Counted from the stretch's first letter, positions 8,968 through 21,972 are shown. The stretch: DNA of 64,000 bases from Kurthia massiliensis (GCF_000285555.1 NZ_HE611002.1:1-64000), one strand, 5' to 3'. Made by a program: numbers and translations. Notes: generated from the sequence alone by a model not told the origin.

Positions 8968-8985
8968 AATAGACAAAGTCGTCTT
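8946..8985 (-). terminator. Intrinsic terminator upstream of ecfA1
   Basis: Fourteen-pair perfect stem AAGACGACTTTGTC / GACAAAGTCGTCTT with loop ATAATA, then a T run on the minus strand. It is the third terminator-like hairpin after rplQ. Confidence 0.85.
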
Positions 8986-9004
8986 CGTGTCGTTTTTTTA
9001 AACA

Positions 9005-9126
9005 AAATAAAAAAGCGCGCACCCCATTCAGAGAAACGCGCAGTAAAACGAAAATCTCCTTAACGGTTGCTCAGACCATTAAGTGAATGGGGTGCGTAGA
9101 GCTAAACGAGTCGACCGTAGTCGCTC
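9005..9126 (-). ncRNA. Candidate structured small RNA between rplQ and ecfA1
   Basis: Gene-free DNA whose minus-strand transcript folds well. P1 pairs 9084-9096 with 9018-9030 (13 perfect pairs). Inside it, 9075-9083 pairs with 9059-9067 (nine pairs, loop CUGAGCA), and GAGA/UCTC at 9055-9058 and 9031-9034 starts a second arm. The arms abut with no unpaired bases, giving a tight three-way junction. A 5' hairpin with a UACG loop precedes it (9104-9126). CGC and six T follow P1, so the same structure ends as an intrinsic terminator. Lactic acid bacteria and Listeria carry an L17 downstream element at this place; whether this is related is not known. Confidence 0.55.
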
Positions 9127-9156
9127 ATCATAACACTCAGCTTTTTATATTGTCGT
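9127..9156 (-). promoter_or_regulatory. Weak candidate promoter for the rplQ-ecfA1 intergenic RNA
   Basis: Minus strand ACGACA (9151-9156), 18-bp spacer, TATGAT (9127-9132). The -35 is only 4 of 6, and the implied start would trim the first hairpin, so read-through from rplQ is also possible. Confidence 0.3.
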
Positions 9157-9173
9157 ATAAATCATTGGTTTTT

Positions 9174-9218
9174 AAAAAAGAGGGTGCAAAGTTCATATGA
9201 TGTGAACAGTACACCCTC
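9174..9218 (-). terminator. Intrinsic terminator of rplQ
   Basis: Stem GAGGGTG / CACCCTC (9180-9186 with 9212-9218) continued by GTTCA / TGAAC, then six T on the minus strand. Confidence 0.85.
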
Positions 9219-9239
9219 CACCGCATTAGTTGTTAGCGA

Positions 9240-9620
9240 TTAAACTAATTCAATCACAACTACTGGTGCACCGTCACCACGACGAGGACCAACTTTCATA
9301 ATGCGAGTATAACCGCCTTGACGGTCAGCGTAGCGTGGAGCTACATCATCAAATAACTTTTGAAGTGCGAAAACAGTTTGTTCGTTACCTTCAGCGTCAG
9401 TTGTAGTAGCTAACTCACGACGGATAAATGCTGCAGCTTGACGACGAGCGTGTAAGTCACCGCGTTTACCTAGAGTAATCATTTTTTCAACTACTGAACG
9501 TAATTCTTTTGCACGAGTTTCTGTTGTTTGGATGCGTTCGTTTACGATTAAGTCTGTTGCTAAATCGCGAAGCATCGCTTTACGTTGAGAACTTGTGCGG
9601 CCAAGTTTTCTGTAACCCAT
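9240..9620 (-). CDS. rplQ: 50S ribosomal protein L17
   Basis: A 126-residue L17 with the [20 protein letters not shown] start and a C-terminal [21 protein letters not shown]. It is last in the infA-rpmJ-rpsM-rpsK-rpoA-rplQ group and ends at a strong terminator. It binds 23S rRNA near the exit tunnel. Confidence 0.97.
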   Translation of the reverse strand: MGYRKLGRTSSQRKAMLRDLATDLIVNERIQTTETRAKELRSVVEKMITLGKRGDLHARRQAAAFIRRELATTTDAEGNEQTVFALQKLFDDVAPRYADRQGGYTRIMKVGPRRGDGAPVVVIELV

Positions 9621-9679
9621 GGAATTTCCCTCCTTTTTTCAATTACTGATCGTAAAATTTATATGTTTAAAAAGTGTGC

Positions 9680-10624
9680 TTAGTCTTCTTCGCGTAACCC
9701 TAAACCAAGCTCTTCTAACTTCGCTTTTACTTCTTCTAATGATTTACGGCCTAAGTTACGTACTTTCATCATATCGTCTTCAGACTTGTTAGCAAGTTCA
9801 AGAACAGTATTGATGCCAGCGCGTTTTAGACAGTTGTAAGAACGAACAGAAAGATCAAGTTCTTCGATAGTCATCTCTAAAACTTTTTCTTTTTGATCTT
9901 CTTCTTTTTCAACCATGATTTCAGCAGTTTGTGCTTCATCAGTTAAACCAACGAAGATGTTTAAGTGCTCGGTTAAAATTTTTGCTCCGAGCGAAATCGC
10001 CTCTTTAGGACCGATGCTGCCATCTGTCCATACATCAAGTGAAAGTTTATCGAAGTCAGTCGATTGACCAACACGAGTGTTTTCCACTGTGAAGTTGACG
10101 CGTGATACTGGAGTGTAAATAGAGTCGATCGGGATAACGCCGATAGGAAGATCCTCGCGTTTGTTTTGATCAGCTGGAGTGTATCCACGTCCACGTTGCG
10201 CATACATACGCATGCGAAGATGACCATTATTAGCAACAGTTGCAATATATAGATCTGGGTTTAAAATTTCTACGTCACTGTCGTGAGTAATATCAGCAGC
10301 AGTGATCACTCCTGAACCTTTAAAATCAATTTCAATGACTTTTTCTTCGTCAGAGTAAATTTTTAAAGCTAACTTTTTCAGATTCAAAATAATTGAAGCA
10401 ACATCTTCTACGACACCCTCAATAGTTGAGAATTCGTGTAGTACGCCGTCAATTTGAATTGATGTAACAGCAGCTCCTGGTAAAGAAGACAGAAGGATAC
10501 GACGTAGTGAATTACCCAAAGTAGTTCCATAACCACGTTCAAGTGGCTCTACAACAAACTTGCCGTATTTTAAATCATCGCTGATCTCAACGGTTTCAAT
10601 CTTTGGTTTTTCAATTTCGATCAT
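9680..10624 (-). CDS. rpoA: RNA polymerase subunit alpha
   Basis: A 314-residue alpha subunit. The N-terminal domain, which dimerises and assembles beta and beta', contains [22 protein letters not shown] Glu-rich linker (about 235-250) precedes the C-terminal domain ([19 protein letters not shown] ... [14 protein letters not shown]), which binds UP elements and activators. The length is normal for Bacillales. A possible internal promoter lies upstream. Confidence 0.97.
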   Translation of the reverse strand: MIEIEKPKIETVEISDDLKYGKFVVEPLERGYGTTLGNSLRRILLSSLPGAAVTSIQIDGVLHEFSTIEGVVEDVASIILNLKKLALKIYSDEEKVIEIDFKGSGVITAADITHDSDVEILNPDLYIATVANNGHLRMRMYAQRGRGYTPADQNKREDLPIGVIPIDSIYTPVSRVNFTVENTRVGQSTDFDKLSLDVWTDGSIGPKEAISLGAKILTEHLNIFVGLTDEAQTAEIMVEKEEDQKEKVLEMTIEELDLSVRSYNCLKRAGINTVLELANKSEDDMMKVRNLGRKSLEEVKAKLEELGLGLREED

Positions 10625-10670
10625 TCAATTTACCCTCCTTAATAAAACATCGAATGTATGGTATCAATCC

Positions 10671-10699
10671 ATCATTTGTTTGTTAAAATCGAATGTCAA
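10671..10699 (-). promoter_or_regulatory. Possible internal promoter upstream of rpoA
   Basis: Minus strand TTGACA (10694-10699), 17-bp spacer, AATGAT (10671-10676). It lies in the unusually long (152 bp) rpsK-rpoA gap. Confidence 0.45.
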
Positions 10700-10744
10700 T
10701 CAAATAAGATTGTCCTAATACAAAGTTAGTGCATATGATAGTTT

Positions 10745-10765
10745 AACTTAATTCGAGATTAAGTT
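10745..10765 (-). repeat. Hairpin after rpsK
   Basis: Perfect eight-pair inverted repeat AACTTAAT / ATTAAGTT with a five-base loop, 11 bases after the rpsK stop. There is no T run, so it is more likely an mRNA end-protection or processing structure than a terminator. Confidence 0.45.
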
Positions 10766-10776
10766 GCAACTATTAA

Positions 10777-11166
<390 letters not shown>

Positions 11167-11192
11167 TGTTAAGTGTGACCTCCTTTACTTAA

Positions 11193-11558
11193 TTATTTTT
11201 TCTTGTTCGCAACAGTTTTACGAGGACCTTTACGAGTACGAGCATTGTTCTTCGTATGTTGACCACGAACAGGTAAACCGCGACGGTGGCGGATACCACG
11301 TAATGAACCGATTTCCATTAGACGTTTAATGTTTAAAGAGATTTCGCGACGTAAGTCACCTTCTACTTTATATGTGTCTAATTGTTCACGGATTTTGTTT
11401 AATTGATCTTCAGTAAGATCTTTTACACGGATGTTTTCGTCAACGCCAGCTTTAGCTAGAACTTCTTTAGAAGTAGCGTTACCGATACCGTAGATGTAAG
11501 TTAATGAAATTACAACGCGTTTTTCGCGAGGAATATCAACACCAGCAATACGTGCCAT
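11193..11558 (-). CDS. rpsM: 30S ribosomal protein S13
   Basis: A 121-residue S13 starting [19 protein letters not shown] and ending [15 protein letters not shown] four codons upstream is part of the AAAGGAGGTG Shine-Dalgarno, so the ATG at 11556-11558 is the start. It forms bridges to the 50S and contacts P-site tRNA. Confidence 0.96.
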   Translation of the reverse strand: MARIAGVDIPREKRVVISLTYIYGIGNATSKEVLAKAGVDENIRVKDLTEDQLNKIREQLDTYKVEGDLRREISLNIKRLMEIGSLRGIRHRRGLPVRGQHTKNNARTRKGPRKTVANKKK

Positions 11559-11581
11559 GTACGAGTGCACCTCCTTTATTA

Positions 11582-11951
<370 letters not shown>

Positions 11952-12216
11952 CGAGCCTGTCTCCCTTCTATATGCAATTCAGGTTCTCATCGTCAAATTC
12001 AAACGAATTCAGCCAAGTGTTCTTGTTGAAATACTCGTCCTAACATTGTTCGGATTGTATGAGAGATGTTCGAAAGACGTCTTGGGTTCGTTCTCACATC
12101 CCTGGAAAAAATCCCATGAATCAGTATCCATAATGTCAACACGATCACCTGGAATGTCTATCCTTGGATGAGATCTGTGCATACCTGTAATATACAGATA
12201 CTTTTACACGAAACCC

Positions 12217-12248
12217 ATTATACCCTTTCAGAATTAATATTGCATCAA
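12217..12248 (-). promoter_or_regulatory. Candidate infA promoter
   Basis: Minus strand TTGATG (12243-12248), a long 20-bp spacer, perfect TATAAT (12217-12222). The -35 falls inside the hairpin at 12239-12278, which could make it regulated. Confidence 0.4.
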
Positions 12249-12278
12249 GGACAAAGGGAATCCTTCGAATGATGCAAT
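12239..12278. repeat. Imperfect inverted repeat overlapping the infA -35
   Basis: ATTGCATC (12239-12246) pairs with GATGCAAT (12271-12278), and AAGGA (12247-12251) with TCCTT (12261-12265), with five unpaired bases on one side. Confidence 0.5.
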
Positions 12279-12400
12279 AATTCATCAGTGCATAGACCGG
12301 GCACAATATGCTTTTGCAGCTCTCGAAATTTAAATTCCGTTTTGCTACCGCAGCATGATTCCTTGCCGAGGCAGAATTTCCTGCGCCCGAGACTCGGGTA

Positions 12401-13078
<678 letters not shown>

Positions 13079-13126
13079 TTATGGTTGTATCAGGAACATC
13101 CGAAGACGCCCCCAAGCCAACCAAAG

Positions 13127-14416
13127 TTATTTCATGAAACCTTTGTAGTGTCGTTTCGTTAGCTGTGATTCAAGTTGTGTCATCGTTTGAAGGGCTACGC
13201 CGACTACGATGATTAAGCTTGTACCACCAATCTGTGCAGACTGTGGAAGCCCGCCAATGTTTACGAATAAGATCGGTAACACTGCGATAATCGCTAAATA
13301 AATTGACCCTACAAATGTTAAGCGATATAACACACTTGTAAGATATTTTTCAGTGCTCTTACCTGGGCGAATGCCTGGGATGTAAGCACCTTGATTCTTC
13401 AAGTTATCTGCTACTTTCTCAGGGTTTACTTGTACAAACGCATAGAAGTATGCGAAAGCGATGATTAAAGCCACGTAAATAATCATACCTACTGGTTTTG
13501 AATAGTCGAAAGTATTCTGAATGAAAGTAGCAACCTTACCGTCACCAAAGAAAGTGGCGATTGTTCTAGGTGTTACGATGAACGCAACAGCAAAGATTAC
13601 TGGGATAACCCCAGCCGCATTTACTTTAAGTGGCAGGTGGGATTTTTGTGCTCCGCGCATATTGCCGCCTGAACCTTTAGAGTACTGAATTGGAATTTTT
13701 CGACTTGCGCGTTCGAAGTAGATAACCCCAACTACAATCGCTAAAACTACAATTGCAATAAGTGCAAATTTGACAATGTTCAGGAATAATTGATCCCCAG
13801 CATTTTCAAATTCTTGAGCGTAAATCTGATTAACTGTATTTGGTAATGCTGCAACGATCCCCGCGAAGATGATAATGGAAATACCATTTCCTACACCTTT
13901 TTCAGTTATCTGTTCGCCTAACCACAATAGAAATGCTGTTCCAGCAGTTAACACGATTGCAATTGTAAAGTAGGTTAAAAAACCTTCTTCATTAATCAAA
14001 TTACCGCCATACATACGGTTGAAACCGTAAGACATAGCGATAGATTGAATAAATGCTAGGACAATTGCGAAGTATCGTGTAAATCGAGCGCTTTTCTTAC
14101 GCCCAACTTCACCTTGTTTTGACCACTCGGTGAACTTTTTCACAACATCCATTTGTAACAGTTGAACGATGATTGATGCCGTAATGTAAGGCATAATTCC
14201 CATCGCGAAAATAGAGAAGTTCTGGAGAGCTCCCCCACCGAACATATTAAGGAAACCAACTAAACTTTGTTCATCAGTTTGCTGTAATACGTCAGCATCC
14301 ACATTTGGTACCGGGATAAATGTTCCTATACGGAAAATCACCAACATCAAAAGTGTGAAAATGATCTTATTTCGGATATCTCTAACACGGAATAGGTTAG
14401 CGATAGTCTGAAACAT
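13127..14416 (-). CDS. secY: Protein translocase subunit SecY
   Basis: A 429-residue polytopic protein with ten predicted membrane helices, the channel of the Sec translocon. GTFIPVPNVD and LFNMFGGGALQNFSIFAMGIMP-type segments in the N-terminal half and NPEKVADNLKNQGAYIPGIR-type cytoplasmic loop are SecY signatures. Its ATG overlaps the rplO stop by one base. The partner secE is in this window at 41.8 kb. Confidence 0.97.
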   Translation of the reverse strand: MFQTIANLFRVRDIRNKIIFTLLMLVIFRIGTFIPVPNVDADVLQQTDEQSLVGFLNMFGGGALQNFSIFAMGIMPYITASIIVQLLQMDVVKKFTEWSKQGEVGRKKSARFTRYFAIVLAFIQSIAMSYGFNRMYGGNLINEEGFLTYFTIAIVLTAGTAFLLWLGEQITEKGVGNGISIIIFAGIVAALPNTVNQIYAQEFENAGDQLFLNIVKFALIAIVVLAIVVGVIYFERASRKIPIQYSKGSGGNMRGAQKSHLPLKVNAAGVIPVIFAVAFIVTPRTIATFFGDGKVATFIQNTFDYSKPVGMIIYVALIIAFAYFYAFVQVNPEKVADNLKNQGAYIPGIRPGKSTEKYLTSVLYRLTFVGSIYLAIIAVLPILFVNIGGLPQSAQIGGTSLIIVVGVALQTMTQLESQLTKRHYKGFMK

Positions 14417-14856
14417 TAGATCACCTCAATGTTTCCGCCAGCAGCTTCGATAGCTTCTTTAGCAGAAGCAGAGAATTTATGAGCTTTAACTGATAATTTT
14501 TTAGTAACTGAACCGTTACCTAAAACTTTAATACCAGATTTTTCGTTGCTCACGATACCAGTTTCAAGAAGTAAAGCTGGTGTAACTTCTGTGCCTTCTT
14601 CAAAACGGTTTAACGCGTCAAGGTTCACGATAGCGAACTCTTTACGGTTAATGTTTGTGAAACCGCGTTTTGGTAAACGACGGAATAGTGGGTTTTGACC
14701 ACCTTCGAAGCCAGGACGTACGCCACCACCTGAACGAGCTTTTTGACCTTTGTGACCGCGACCAGCAGTTTTACCGTTACCAGTAGCGATACCACGACCT
14801 ACACGGTTACGTACTTTACGTGAACCTGCAGCTGGTTGTAATTCATGAAGTTTCAT
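14416..14856 (-). CDS. rplO: 50S ribosomal protein L15
   Basis: A 146-residue L15 with the Gly/Arg-rich N-terminus ([32 protein letters not shown]) that penetrates 23S rRNA. It is translationally coupled to secY. Confidence 0.97.
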   Translation of the reverse strand: MKLHELQPAAGSRKVRNRVGRGIATGNGKTAGRGHKGQKARSGGGVRPGFEGGQNPLFRRLPKRGFTNINRKEFAIVNLDALNRFEEGTEVTPALLLETGIVSNEKSGIKVLGNGSVTKKLSVKAHKFSASAKEAIEAAGGNIEVI

Positions 14857-14888
14857 TTAGAGGCACCTCCTTATTTTAAGATGTAAGA

Positions 14889-15071
14889 TTAGTTTTCAGT
14901 AACTGTCACTAAGTGAGCTACTTTTGCAATTTGACCGCGAACAGCTGCGTTATCAGCTTGTTCTACAGTTTGTTGCATTTTGCGTAAACCTAGAGCTTCA
15001 AGAGTTTTCTTTTGGCCTGGTTTAGCACCGATTGGGCTTTTAGTAAGGGTAATCGCTAATTTGTTTGCCAT
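14889..15071 (-). CDS. rpmD: 50S ribosomal protein L30
   Basis: A 60-residue L30, [20 protein letters not shown]. The frame opens two codons earlier at a TTG, but the ATG matches the family and is well placed behind GGGAGGG. It sits in the usual rpsE-rpmD-rplO order. Confidence 0.95.
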   Translation of the reverse strand: MANKLAITLTKSPIGAKPGQKKTLEALGLRKMQQTVEQADNAAVRGQIAKVAHLVTVTEN

Positions 15072-15087
15072 TGTCAATTTCCCTCCC

Positions 15088-15591
15088 TTAACCTAAAAGT
15101 TCTTCTACTGATTTACCACGAAGTTTTGCAACTTCTTCAGCTTGTTTTAATTCAGATAAACCTTTAACAGTAGCACGAACCATGTTGATTGGTGTGTTAG
15201 ATCCTAAAGATTTAGATAAGATATCTGTAATACCAGCAAGTTCTAGTACGGCACGTACTGGACCACCGGCGATAACTCCTGTACCAGGAGATGCAGGTTT
15301 AATCATGATGTTACCTGCGCCGAATTTACCCATCACTAGGTGAGGAGTAGTACCACCTACACGTGGAACTTCGATTAAGTTTTTCTTCGCATCTTCTACA
15401 GCTTTGCGAATAGCATCAGGTACTTCTTGTGCTTTACCTGTACCGAAACCTACATGGCCATTGCGATCTCCGACAACAACTAATGCAGTAAAGCGGAAAC
15501 GACGTCCACCTTTAACAACTTTAGCAACGCGGTTGATAGTAACTACGCGTTCTTCAAGTTCTAGACTGTTTGCGTCAATAATGTGACCCAT
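15088..15591 (-). CDS. rpsE: 30S ribosomal protein S5
   Basis: A 167-residue S5. [18 protein letters not shown] is the double-stranded RNA-binding motif, and [16 protein letters not shown] lies in the C-terminal domain. S5 contributes to decoding accuracy and mRNA entry. Confidence 0.97.
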   Translation of the reverse strand: MGHIIDANSLELEERVVTINRVAKVVKGGRRFRFTALVVVGDRNGHVGFGTGKAQEVPDAIRKAVEDAKKNLIEVPRVGGTTPHLVMGKFGAGNIMIKPASPGTGVIAGGPVRAVLELAGITDILSKSLGSNTPINMVRATVKGLSELKQAEEVAKLRGKSVEELLG

Positions 15592-15612
15592 TGAATGTGA
15601 ACCTCCTTCTTA

Positions 15613-15972
15613 TTAAAATTCTAAACCATTTTCACGTGCAGCTTCAGCTAAAGCTTGTACGCGTCCGTGATATAAGTAACCGCCACGGTCGAAAACAACC
15701 GCTTTGATGTTTTTGTCAGCAGCTTTTTTAGCGATAGTTTCGCCAATTTTTGCAGCAGCTTCAGTGTTGCTTGTAGTGCCTTCAAAACCAGTTTCCATAG
15801 TTGAAGCAGATACAAGTGTTACACCTTGCATATCGTCAATGATTTGAGCGTAGATGTGTTTGTTTGAACGGTAAACATTTAAACGAGGACGTTGAGTTGT
15901 ACCGGCAACTTTAGCACGTACGCGAGCATGACGTTTTTTACGAACTTGATTTTTATCTTGTTTCGTAATCAC
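15613..15972 (-). CDS. rplR: 50S ribosomal protein L18
   Basis: A 119-residue L18, a 5S rRNA-binding protein, with the basic N-terminus [15 protein letters not shown] and the C-terminal [20 protein letters not shown]. Confidence 0.97.
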   Translation of the reverse strand: MITKQDKNQVRKKRHARVRAKVAGTTQRPRLNVYRSNKHIYAQIIDDMQGVTLVSASTMETGFEGTTSNTEAAAKIGETIAKKAADKNIKAVVFDRGGYLYHGRVQALAEAARENGLEF

Positions 15973-16005
15973 TAAAGGTCACTCCTTTCTAATGCTTAAG
16001 CAGCA

Positions 16006-16545
16006 TTATTTACCTGTTTTACCTTCTTTACGACGAACGTATTCGCCTTCATAACGAATCCCTTTACCTTTGTAAGGTTCTGGAGGACGTACGTCACGGA
16101 TGTTAGATGCTAATGCACCAACTTGTTCTTTAGAAATACCTTTAACAATTACTTTAGTGTTAGATGGTACTTCGATTTCGATACCTTCACCAGGAGTAAA
16201 TTCTACTGGGTGAGAGTAACCAACATTAAGAACTAATTTTTTACCTTGCAGTTGAGCACGGTAACCGACACCGACAAGTTCTAAAGCTTTTTCAAAACCA
16301 GTTGAAACACCAGTTACCATGTTAGCTAATAGAGCACGAGTTGTACCGTGGTTTGTACGGTGTTCTTTAGAATCAGAAGGACGTTCTACAGTTAGGACGT
16401 TGCCTTCTTGAGTAATTTTCATATCTTTGTGGAAAGCACGAACTAATTCGCCTTTCGGACCTTTAACAGTTGCTACGTTTTCAGCATCAACTGAAACTGT
16501 AACGCCTGCAGGCACCTCGATGATTTTTTTACCAATACGAGACAT
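16006..16545 (-). CDS. rplF: 50S ribosomal protein L6
   Basis: A 179-residue L6 with two related domains; the C-terminal one contains [19 protein letters not shown], the usual L6 signature. It lies near the factor-binding site of the 50S. Confidence 0.97.
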   Translation of the reverse strand: MSRIGKKIIEVPAGVTVSVDAENVATVKGPKGELVRAFHKDMKITQEGNVLTVERPSDSKEHRTNHGTTRALLANMVTGVSTGFEKALELVGVGYRAQLQGKKLVLNVGYSHPVEFTPGEGIEIEVPSNTKVIVKGISKEQVGALASNIRDVRPPEPYKGKGIRYEGEYVRRKEGKTGK

Positions 16546-16577
16546 TTGTTATTGCACCTCCATTCTTTTGTTGCTAA

Positions 16578-16976
16578 TTACCAAACGTATGCTAAAACTT
16601 CGCCGCCAATTTTTTTAGCGCGAGCTTCTTTATCTGTAACTAAGCCTTGTGATGTTGAAACTAAAGCGATACCTAAGCCGTTAAGAACTTTAGGAACATC
16701 TTCAGTTTTCGCGTAAACACGTAGACCTGGTTTAGAGATACGTTTTAAACCTGTGATAACACGTTCATTATTTTGACCGTATTTTAAGAAGATACGGATA
16801 ATACCTTGTTTATCATCTTCGATATACTCAACGTCACGGATGAAACCTTCACGTTTAAGAATTTCAGCGATTTCTTTTTTGATCTTAGAAGCTGGAAGCT
16901 CTAATTTTTCGTGACGTACCATGTTCGCATTACGGATGCGAGTAAGCATATCTGCAATTGGATCTGTCATAGTCAT
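16578..16976 (-). CDS. rpsH: 30S ribosomal protein S8
   Basis: A 132-residue S8. [15 protein letters not shown] starts the N-terminal domain and [20 protein letters not shown] the RNA-binding C-terminal signature. In E. coli S8 is the translational repressor of the spc operon. Confidence 0.97.
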   Translation of the reverse strand: MTMTDPIADMLTRIRNANMVRHEKLELPASKIKKEIAEILKREGFIRDVEYIEDDKQGIIRIFLKYGQNNERVITGLKRISKPGLRVYAKTEDVPKVLNGLGIALVSTSQGLVTDKEARAKKIGGEVLAYVW

Positions 16977-17006
16977 TACATTTTACCTCCTTCCCAATTT
17001 AGGGGA

Positions 17007-17195
<189 letters not shown>

Positions 17196-17209
17196 CTAGC
17201 CCTCCTATC

Positions 17210-17749
17210 TTATTTTTGGAATGGCATACCGAATTGAGTTAACAACTCGCGAGCTTCTTCATCAGAGTTCGCAGTAGTTACGATAACGATATCCATACCG
17301 CGTACTTTAGAAACCTTATCGAAATCGATTTCTGGGAAGATTAATTGTTCTTTAACACCTAGAGTGTAGTTACCGCGACCGTCGAATGCTTTTTTAGAAA
17401 CACCACGGAAGTCACGTACACGAGGAAGTGAAATAGAGATTAATTTATCTAAGAAATCGTACATACGGTCACCACGAAGAGTAACTTTTGCACCGATTGG
17501 CATACCTTCACGTAGACGGAATCCAGCGATAGATTTTTTAGCTTTAGTTACAACTGGTTTTTGACCAGTGATTAAAGTTAATTCTTCAACTGCAGCATCT
17601 AGTACTTTAGAGTTTTGTACAGCGTCACCAACACCCATGTTGATTACGATTTTTTCTACTTTAGGTACTTGCATAGTTGAAGTGTATTCAAATTTGCTCA
17701 TTAGAGCTGATGATACTTCGTTTACATATTTTTCTTTTAGGCGGCTCAT
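17210..17749 (-). CDS. rplE: 50S ribosomal protein L5
   Basis: A 179-residue L5, which binds 5S r[23 protein letters not shown] and [19 protein letters not shown] are family signatures. Confidence 0.97.
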   Translation of the reverse strand: MSRLKEKYVNEVSSALMSKFEYTSTMQVPKVEKIVINMGVGDAVQNSKVLDAAVEELTLITGQKPVVTKAKKSIAGFRLREGMPIGAKVTLRGDRMYDFLDKLISISLPRVRDFRGVSKKAFDGRGNYTLGVKEQLIFPEIDFDKVSKVRGMDIVIVTTANSDEEARELLTQFGMPFQK

Positions 17750-17777
17750 GTTTGTACCTCCCTTCTTTTTTTAAAAA

Positions 17778-18086
17778 TTAGTTAATAACATTACCTGATT
17801 TTTTTGCTACACGAACTTTTTTGCCATCTTCAACTTTAAAACCTACGCGAGTCGGCTCGCCAGTTTTAGGGTCGATTAGCATTACGTTCGATACGTGGAT
17901 CGCTGCTTCTTGAGAAACGATACCACCTTGTGGATTAAGTTGGTTTGGTTTCACGTGTTTTTTAACGATGTTTACACCTTCAACTAACACGCGATCCTTT
18001 TTAGGAAACGCAGCTAAGATAACGCCTTCTTTGCCTTTATCTTTACCTGAGATAACCTTTACTTTATCGCCTTTTTTAACGTGCAT
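17778..18086 (-). CDS. rplX: 50S ribosomal protein L24
   Basis: A 102-residue L24 starting [20 protein letters not shown], the KOW motif, an assembly initiator of the 50S. The frame opens eight codons earlier, but AAGGAGG precedes the ATG chosen here. Confidence 0.96.
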   Translation of the reverse strand: MHVKKGDKVKVISGKDKGKEGVILAAFPKKDRVLVEGVNIVKKHVKPNQLNPQGGIVSQEAAIHVSNVMLIDPKTGEPTRVGFKVEDGKKVRVAKKSGNVIN

Positions 18087-18119
18087 TGTGTCGCACCTCC
18101 TTGTTGGCACTTTCCTGAA

Positions 18120-18488
<369 letters not shown>

Positions 18489-18541
18489 TTAGGTTACCTC
18501 CCTTCGGATCTTTGAGTAATAAATACCGAAACCGAAATTTA

Positions 18542-18820
<279 letters not shown>

Positions 18821-18828
18821 TTATCAGT

Positions 18829-19450
<622 letters not shown>

Positions 19451-19452
19451 AA

Positions 19453-20109
19453 TTATTTGCCTCCTTCCACAGAGTTCTTTTTAGTAGGAAGGACTTCACC
19501 ACGGTAGATCCATACTTTAACACCTAATTTACCATAAGTAGTGTCAGCTTCGGCATGAGCATAGTCGATGTCAGCACGAAGAGTATGAAGTGGAACAGTA
19601 CCTTCACTATAGTGTTCAGCACGTGCGATATCAGCGCCACCTAGACGACCAGATACTTGAGTTTTGATACCCTTAGCACCTGCACGCATAGTGCGTTGAA
19701 TTGTTTGTTTTTGTGCACGACGGAATGATACACGGTTTTCTAATTGACGAGCGATGTTTTCAGCTACTAAGCGAGCGTCAAGATCAGCGCGTTTGATTTC
19801 AACGATGTTGATGTGTACGCGTTTGCCAGTCATGTTGTTAAGAGCTTTACGAAGTGATTCTACTTCTTGACCGCCCTTACCGATTACCATACCTGGTTTA
19901 GCTGTACTAATTGTAATATTGATGCGATTTGCAGCGCGTTCAATTTCTACTTTAGAAACTGAAGCTTCTTTTAAAGTTTCTTCGATGAATTTACGTACTT
20001 TGATATCTTCGTGAAGTAATGTTGCGTAATCTTTTTCAGCGTACCAACGAGATTCCCAATCACGAATGACACCTACACGTAAACCAATTGGATGTACTTT
20101 TTGACCCAC
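19453..20109 (-). CDS. rpsC: 30S ribosomal protein S3
   Basis: A 218-residue S3: [20 protein letters not shown] at the N-terminus, a KH domain with [16 protein letters not shown], and the C-terminal domain with [20 protein letters not shown]. It lines the mRNA entry tunnel. Confidence 0.97.
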   Translation of the reverse strand: MGQKVHPIGLRVGVIRDWESRWYAEKDYATLLHEDIKVRKFIEETLKEASVSKVEIERAANRINITISTAKPGMVIGKGGQEVESLRKALNNMTGKRVHINIVEIKRADLDARLVAENIARQLENRVSFRRAQKQTIQRTMRAGAKGIKTQVSGRLGGADIARAEHYSEGTVPLHTLRADIDYAHAEADTTYGKLGVKVWIYRGEVLPTKKNSVEGGK

Positions 20110-20112
20110 GTA

Positions 20113-20460
20113 TTATCCCTCCTTCTTCTCAGATACCACAAGTGTAATGTGGCTTGTACGTTTGTTGATTGCGCTAGCACGTCCTTGTGCGCGTGGACGG
20201 AAGCGTTTTAATGTTGGACCTTCGTCAACAAATACTTTAGAAACAACTAAGTTGTTTACATCTAAATCATAGTTGTGCTCTGCATTTGCAATTGCTGAGT
20301 TTAAAACTTTTTCCACTACTGGAGAAGCAGCTTTTGGAGTGTGTTTTAAAATAGCGATGGCTTCACCGACTTGTTTACCTCGGATTAAGTCTACTACTAG
20401 ACGAACTTTACGAGGAGCAATGCGAACTGTGCGAGCGATAGCTTTAGCTTCTTGTTGCAT
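20113..20460 (-). CDS. rplV: 50S ribosomal protein L22
   Basis: A 115-residue L22. The extended loop that narrows the exit tunnel ([20 protein letters not shown]) is intact, with no insertion of the kind linked to macrolide resistance. Confidence 0.97.
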   Translation of the reverse strand: MQQEAKAIARTVRIAPRKVRLVVDLIRGKQVGEAIAILKHTPKAASPVVEKVLNSAIANAEHNYDLDVNNLVVSKVFVDEGPTLKRFRPRAQGRASAINKRTSHITLVVSEKKEG

Positions 20461-20482
20461 TATAGTGTACCTCCCCTCTTAA

Positions 20483-20764
20483 TTAGCGTACTTTAGTTGA
20501 TTTATCGTCTCCACCGTGACCTTTGAATGTACGTGTTGGAGCGAACTCACCTAACTTGTGACCTACCATATCTTCTGTTACGTATACTGGTACGTGTTTG
20601 CGTCCATCATATACAGCGATTGTTTCGCCAATGAAGTTCGGGAAGATAGTAGAACGACGAGACCAAGTTTTAATAACTTGTTTCTTCTCAGAATTGTTTG
20701 ATGCCTCAACCTTTTTCATAAGGTGTTCATCAATAAATGGTCCTTTTTTCAAGCTACGAGCCAT
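20483..20764 (-). CDS. rpsS: 30S ribosomal protein S19
   Basis: A 93-residue S19, [20 protein letters not shown]. Six upstream codons (MEGGSE) encode the Shine-Dalgarno region and are not part of the protein. S19 contacts 50S L5 in the head. Confidence 0.96.
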   Translation of the reverse strand: MARSLKKGPFIDEHLMKKVEASNNSEKKQVIKTWSRRSTIFPNFIGETIAVYDGRKHVPVYVTEDMVGHKLGEFAPTRTFKGHGGDDKSTKVR

Positions 20765-20824
20765 TTCGGAACCTCCCTCCATGATTCAACCGCGATCCCA
20801 CTAGTGAACCGCAGCTTAATCACA

Positions 20825-21655
20825 TTATTTTTTACGAGAACGAATGATAAATTTGCTAGATTTTGCTTTCTTGTTACGAGTTTTGTAACCAAGAGCAGGT
20901 TTACCCCATGGAGTCATTGGAGACTTACGGCCAACTGGAGTTTTACCTTCACCACCACCGTGTGGGTGATCGTTAGGGTTCATTACAGAACCACGAACTG
21001 TAGGACGTTTACCCATCCAACGTTTACGACCGGCTTTACCAATGTGGATAAGTTCGTGTTGTTCGTTACCAACTTCACCGATTGTAGCGCGGCAAGTTGC
21101 TAAGATCATACGTACTTCACCAGATTGTAAGCGAACGATTACGTACTTGTCTTCTTTACCAAGTACTTGCGCAGAAGTACCAGCAGAACGTACTAATTGT
21201 CCACCTTTACCAGGTTTTAATTCGATGTTGTGGATTGTAGTACCCATTGGGATGTTAGCAAGTGGTAATGTGTTACCTACTTTAATATCAACTTCTGGGC
21301 CTGACACGATAGTCATACCTACAACTAGACCTTTCGGTGCTAGGATATAACGTTTTTCACCATCAGCATAGTTAATTAATGCGATGTTTGCAGATCGGTT
21401 AGGATCATATTCGATAGTGGCAACTTTACCCACGATTCCGTCTTTGTTACGTTTGAAATCGATGATACGGTATTGTTTCTTATGACCACCACCATTATGA
21501 CGAACAGTGATTTTACCCTGGTTGTTACGACCAGCTTTGCGTTTTTTAGCAGCTAATAAAGATTTCTCTGGTTTATTAGTTGTGATTTCAGCAAAGTCAG
21601 ATGACGTCATGTTACGACGGCCATTTGTGGTTGGTTTATACTTTTTAATCGCCAT
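20825..21655 (-). CDS. rplB: 50S ribosomal protein L2
   Basis: A 276-residue L2 with [20 protein letters not shown] and the peptidyl-transferase-proximal loop [18 protein letters not shown] that includes the essential His. Confidence 0.97.
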   Translation of the reverse strand: MAIKKYKPTTNGRRNMTSSDFAEITTNKPEKSLLAAKKRKAGRNNQGKITVRHNGGGHKKQYRIIDFKRNKDGIVGKVATIEYDPNRSANIALINYADGEKRYILAPKGLVVGMTIVSGPEVDIKVGNTLPLANIPMGTTIHNIELKPGKGGQLVRSAGTSAQVLGKEDKYVIVRLQSGEVRMILATCRATIGEVGNEQHELIHIGKAGRKRWMGKRPTVRGSVMNPNDHPHGGGEGKTPVGRKSPMTPWGKPALGYKTRNKKAKSSKFIIRSRKK

Positions 21656-21693
21656 GTGTATTCCCTCCTTTATTAATTAGAATGTAATCTATA

Positions 21694-21972
21694 TTACATT
21701 TCGAATAATTCGATTTCGCCTTCAGCTAAAGTTACGATAGCTTTACGACGTTTGTTAGTTAAGCCAGTGTAACGGCCAACGCGTTTCTTTTTACCTTTAA
21801 TGTTCATGATGTTTACTTTCGCAACTTTCACGCCAAAGATAGATTCAACTGCGTTTTTAACTTCTGTTTTGTTGGCACGAGTGTCAACTTCAAAAGTGTA
21901 CTTTTGTTCTGCCATTTGTTCTGAAGATAGCTCAGTAATGACAGGACGTTTTAATACTTCACGTGCTTCCAT
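21694..21972 (-). CDS. rplW: 50S ribosomal protein L23
   Basis: A 92-residue L23 at the tunnel exit, with [20 protein letters not shown]. Its ATG shares one base with the rplD stop. Confidence 0.96.
   Translation of the reverse strand: MEAREVLKRPVITELSSEQMAEQKYTFEVDTRANKTEVKNAVESIFGVKVAKVNIMNIKGKKKRVGRYTGLTNKRRKAIVTLAEGEIELFEM

Larger units (their letters stand above)
11952..12400 (-). other. Long gene-free stretch upstream of infA: probable promoter and leader
   Basis: No convincing coding frame was found on either strand. The longest minus-strand frame (about 40 codons, ending at 12008-12010) resembles no protein I know. The stretch contains a CCCGAG-A-CTCGGG repeat just after adk, an imperfect hairpin (12239-12278), a TATAAT box and about 260 bases of potential infA leader with small inverted repeats such as CTG-TATATTA-CAG. 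I see no recognisable remnant of map. Confidence 0.5.
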
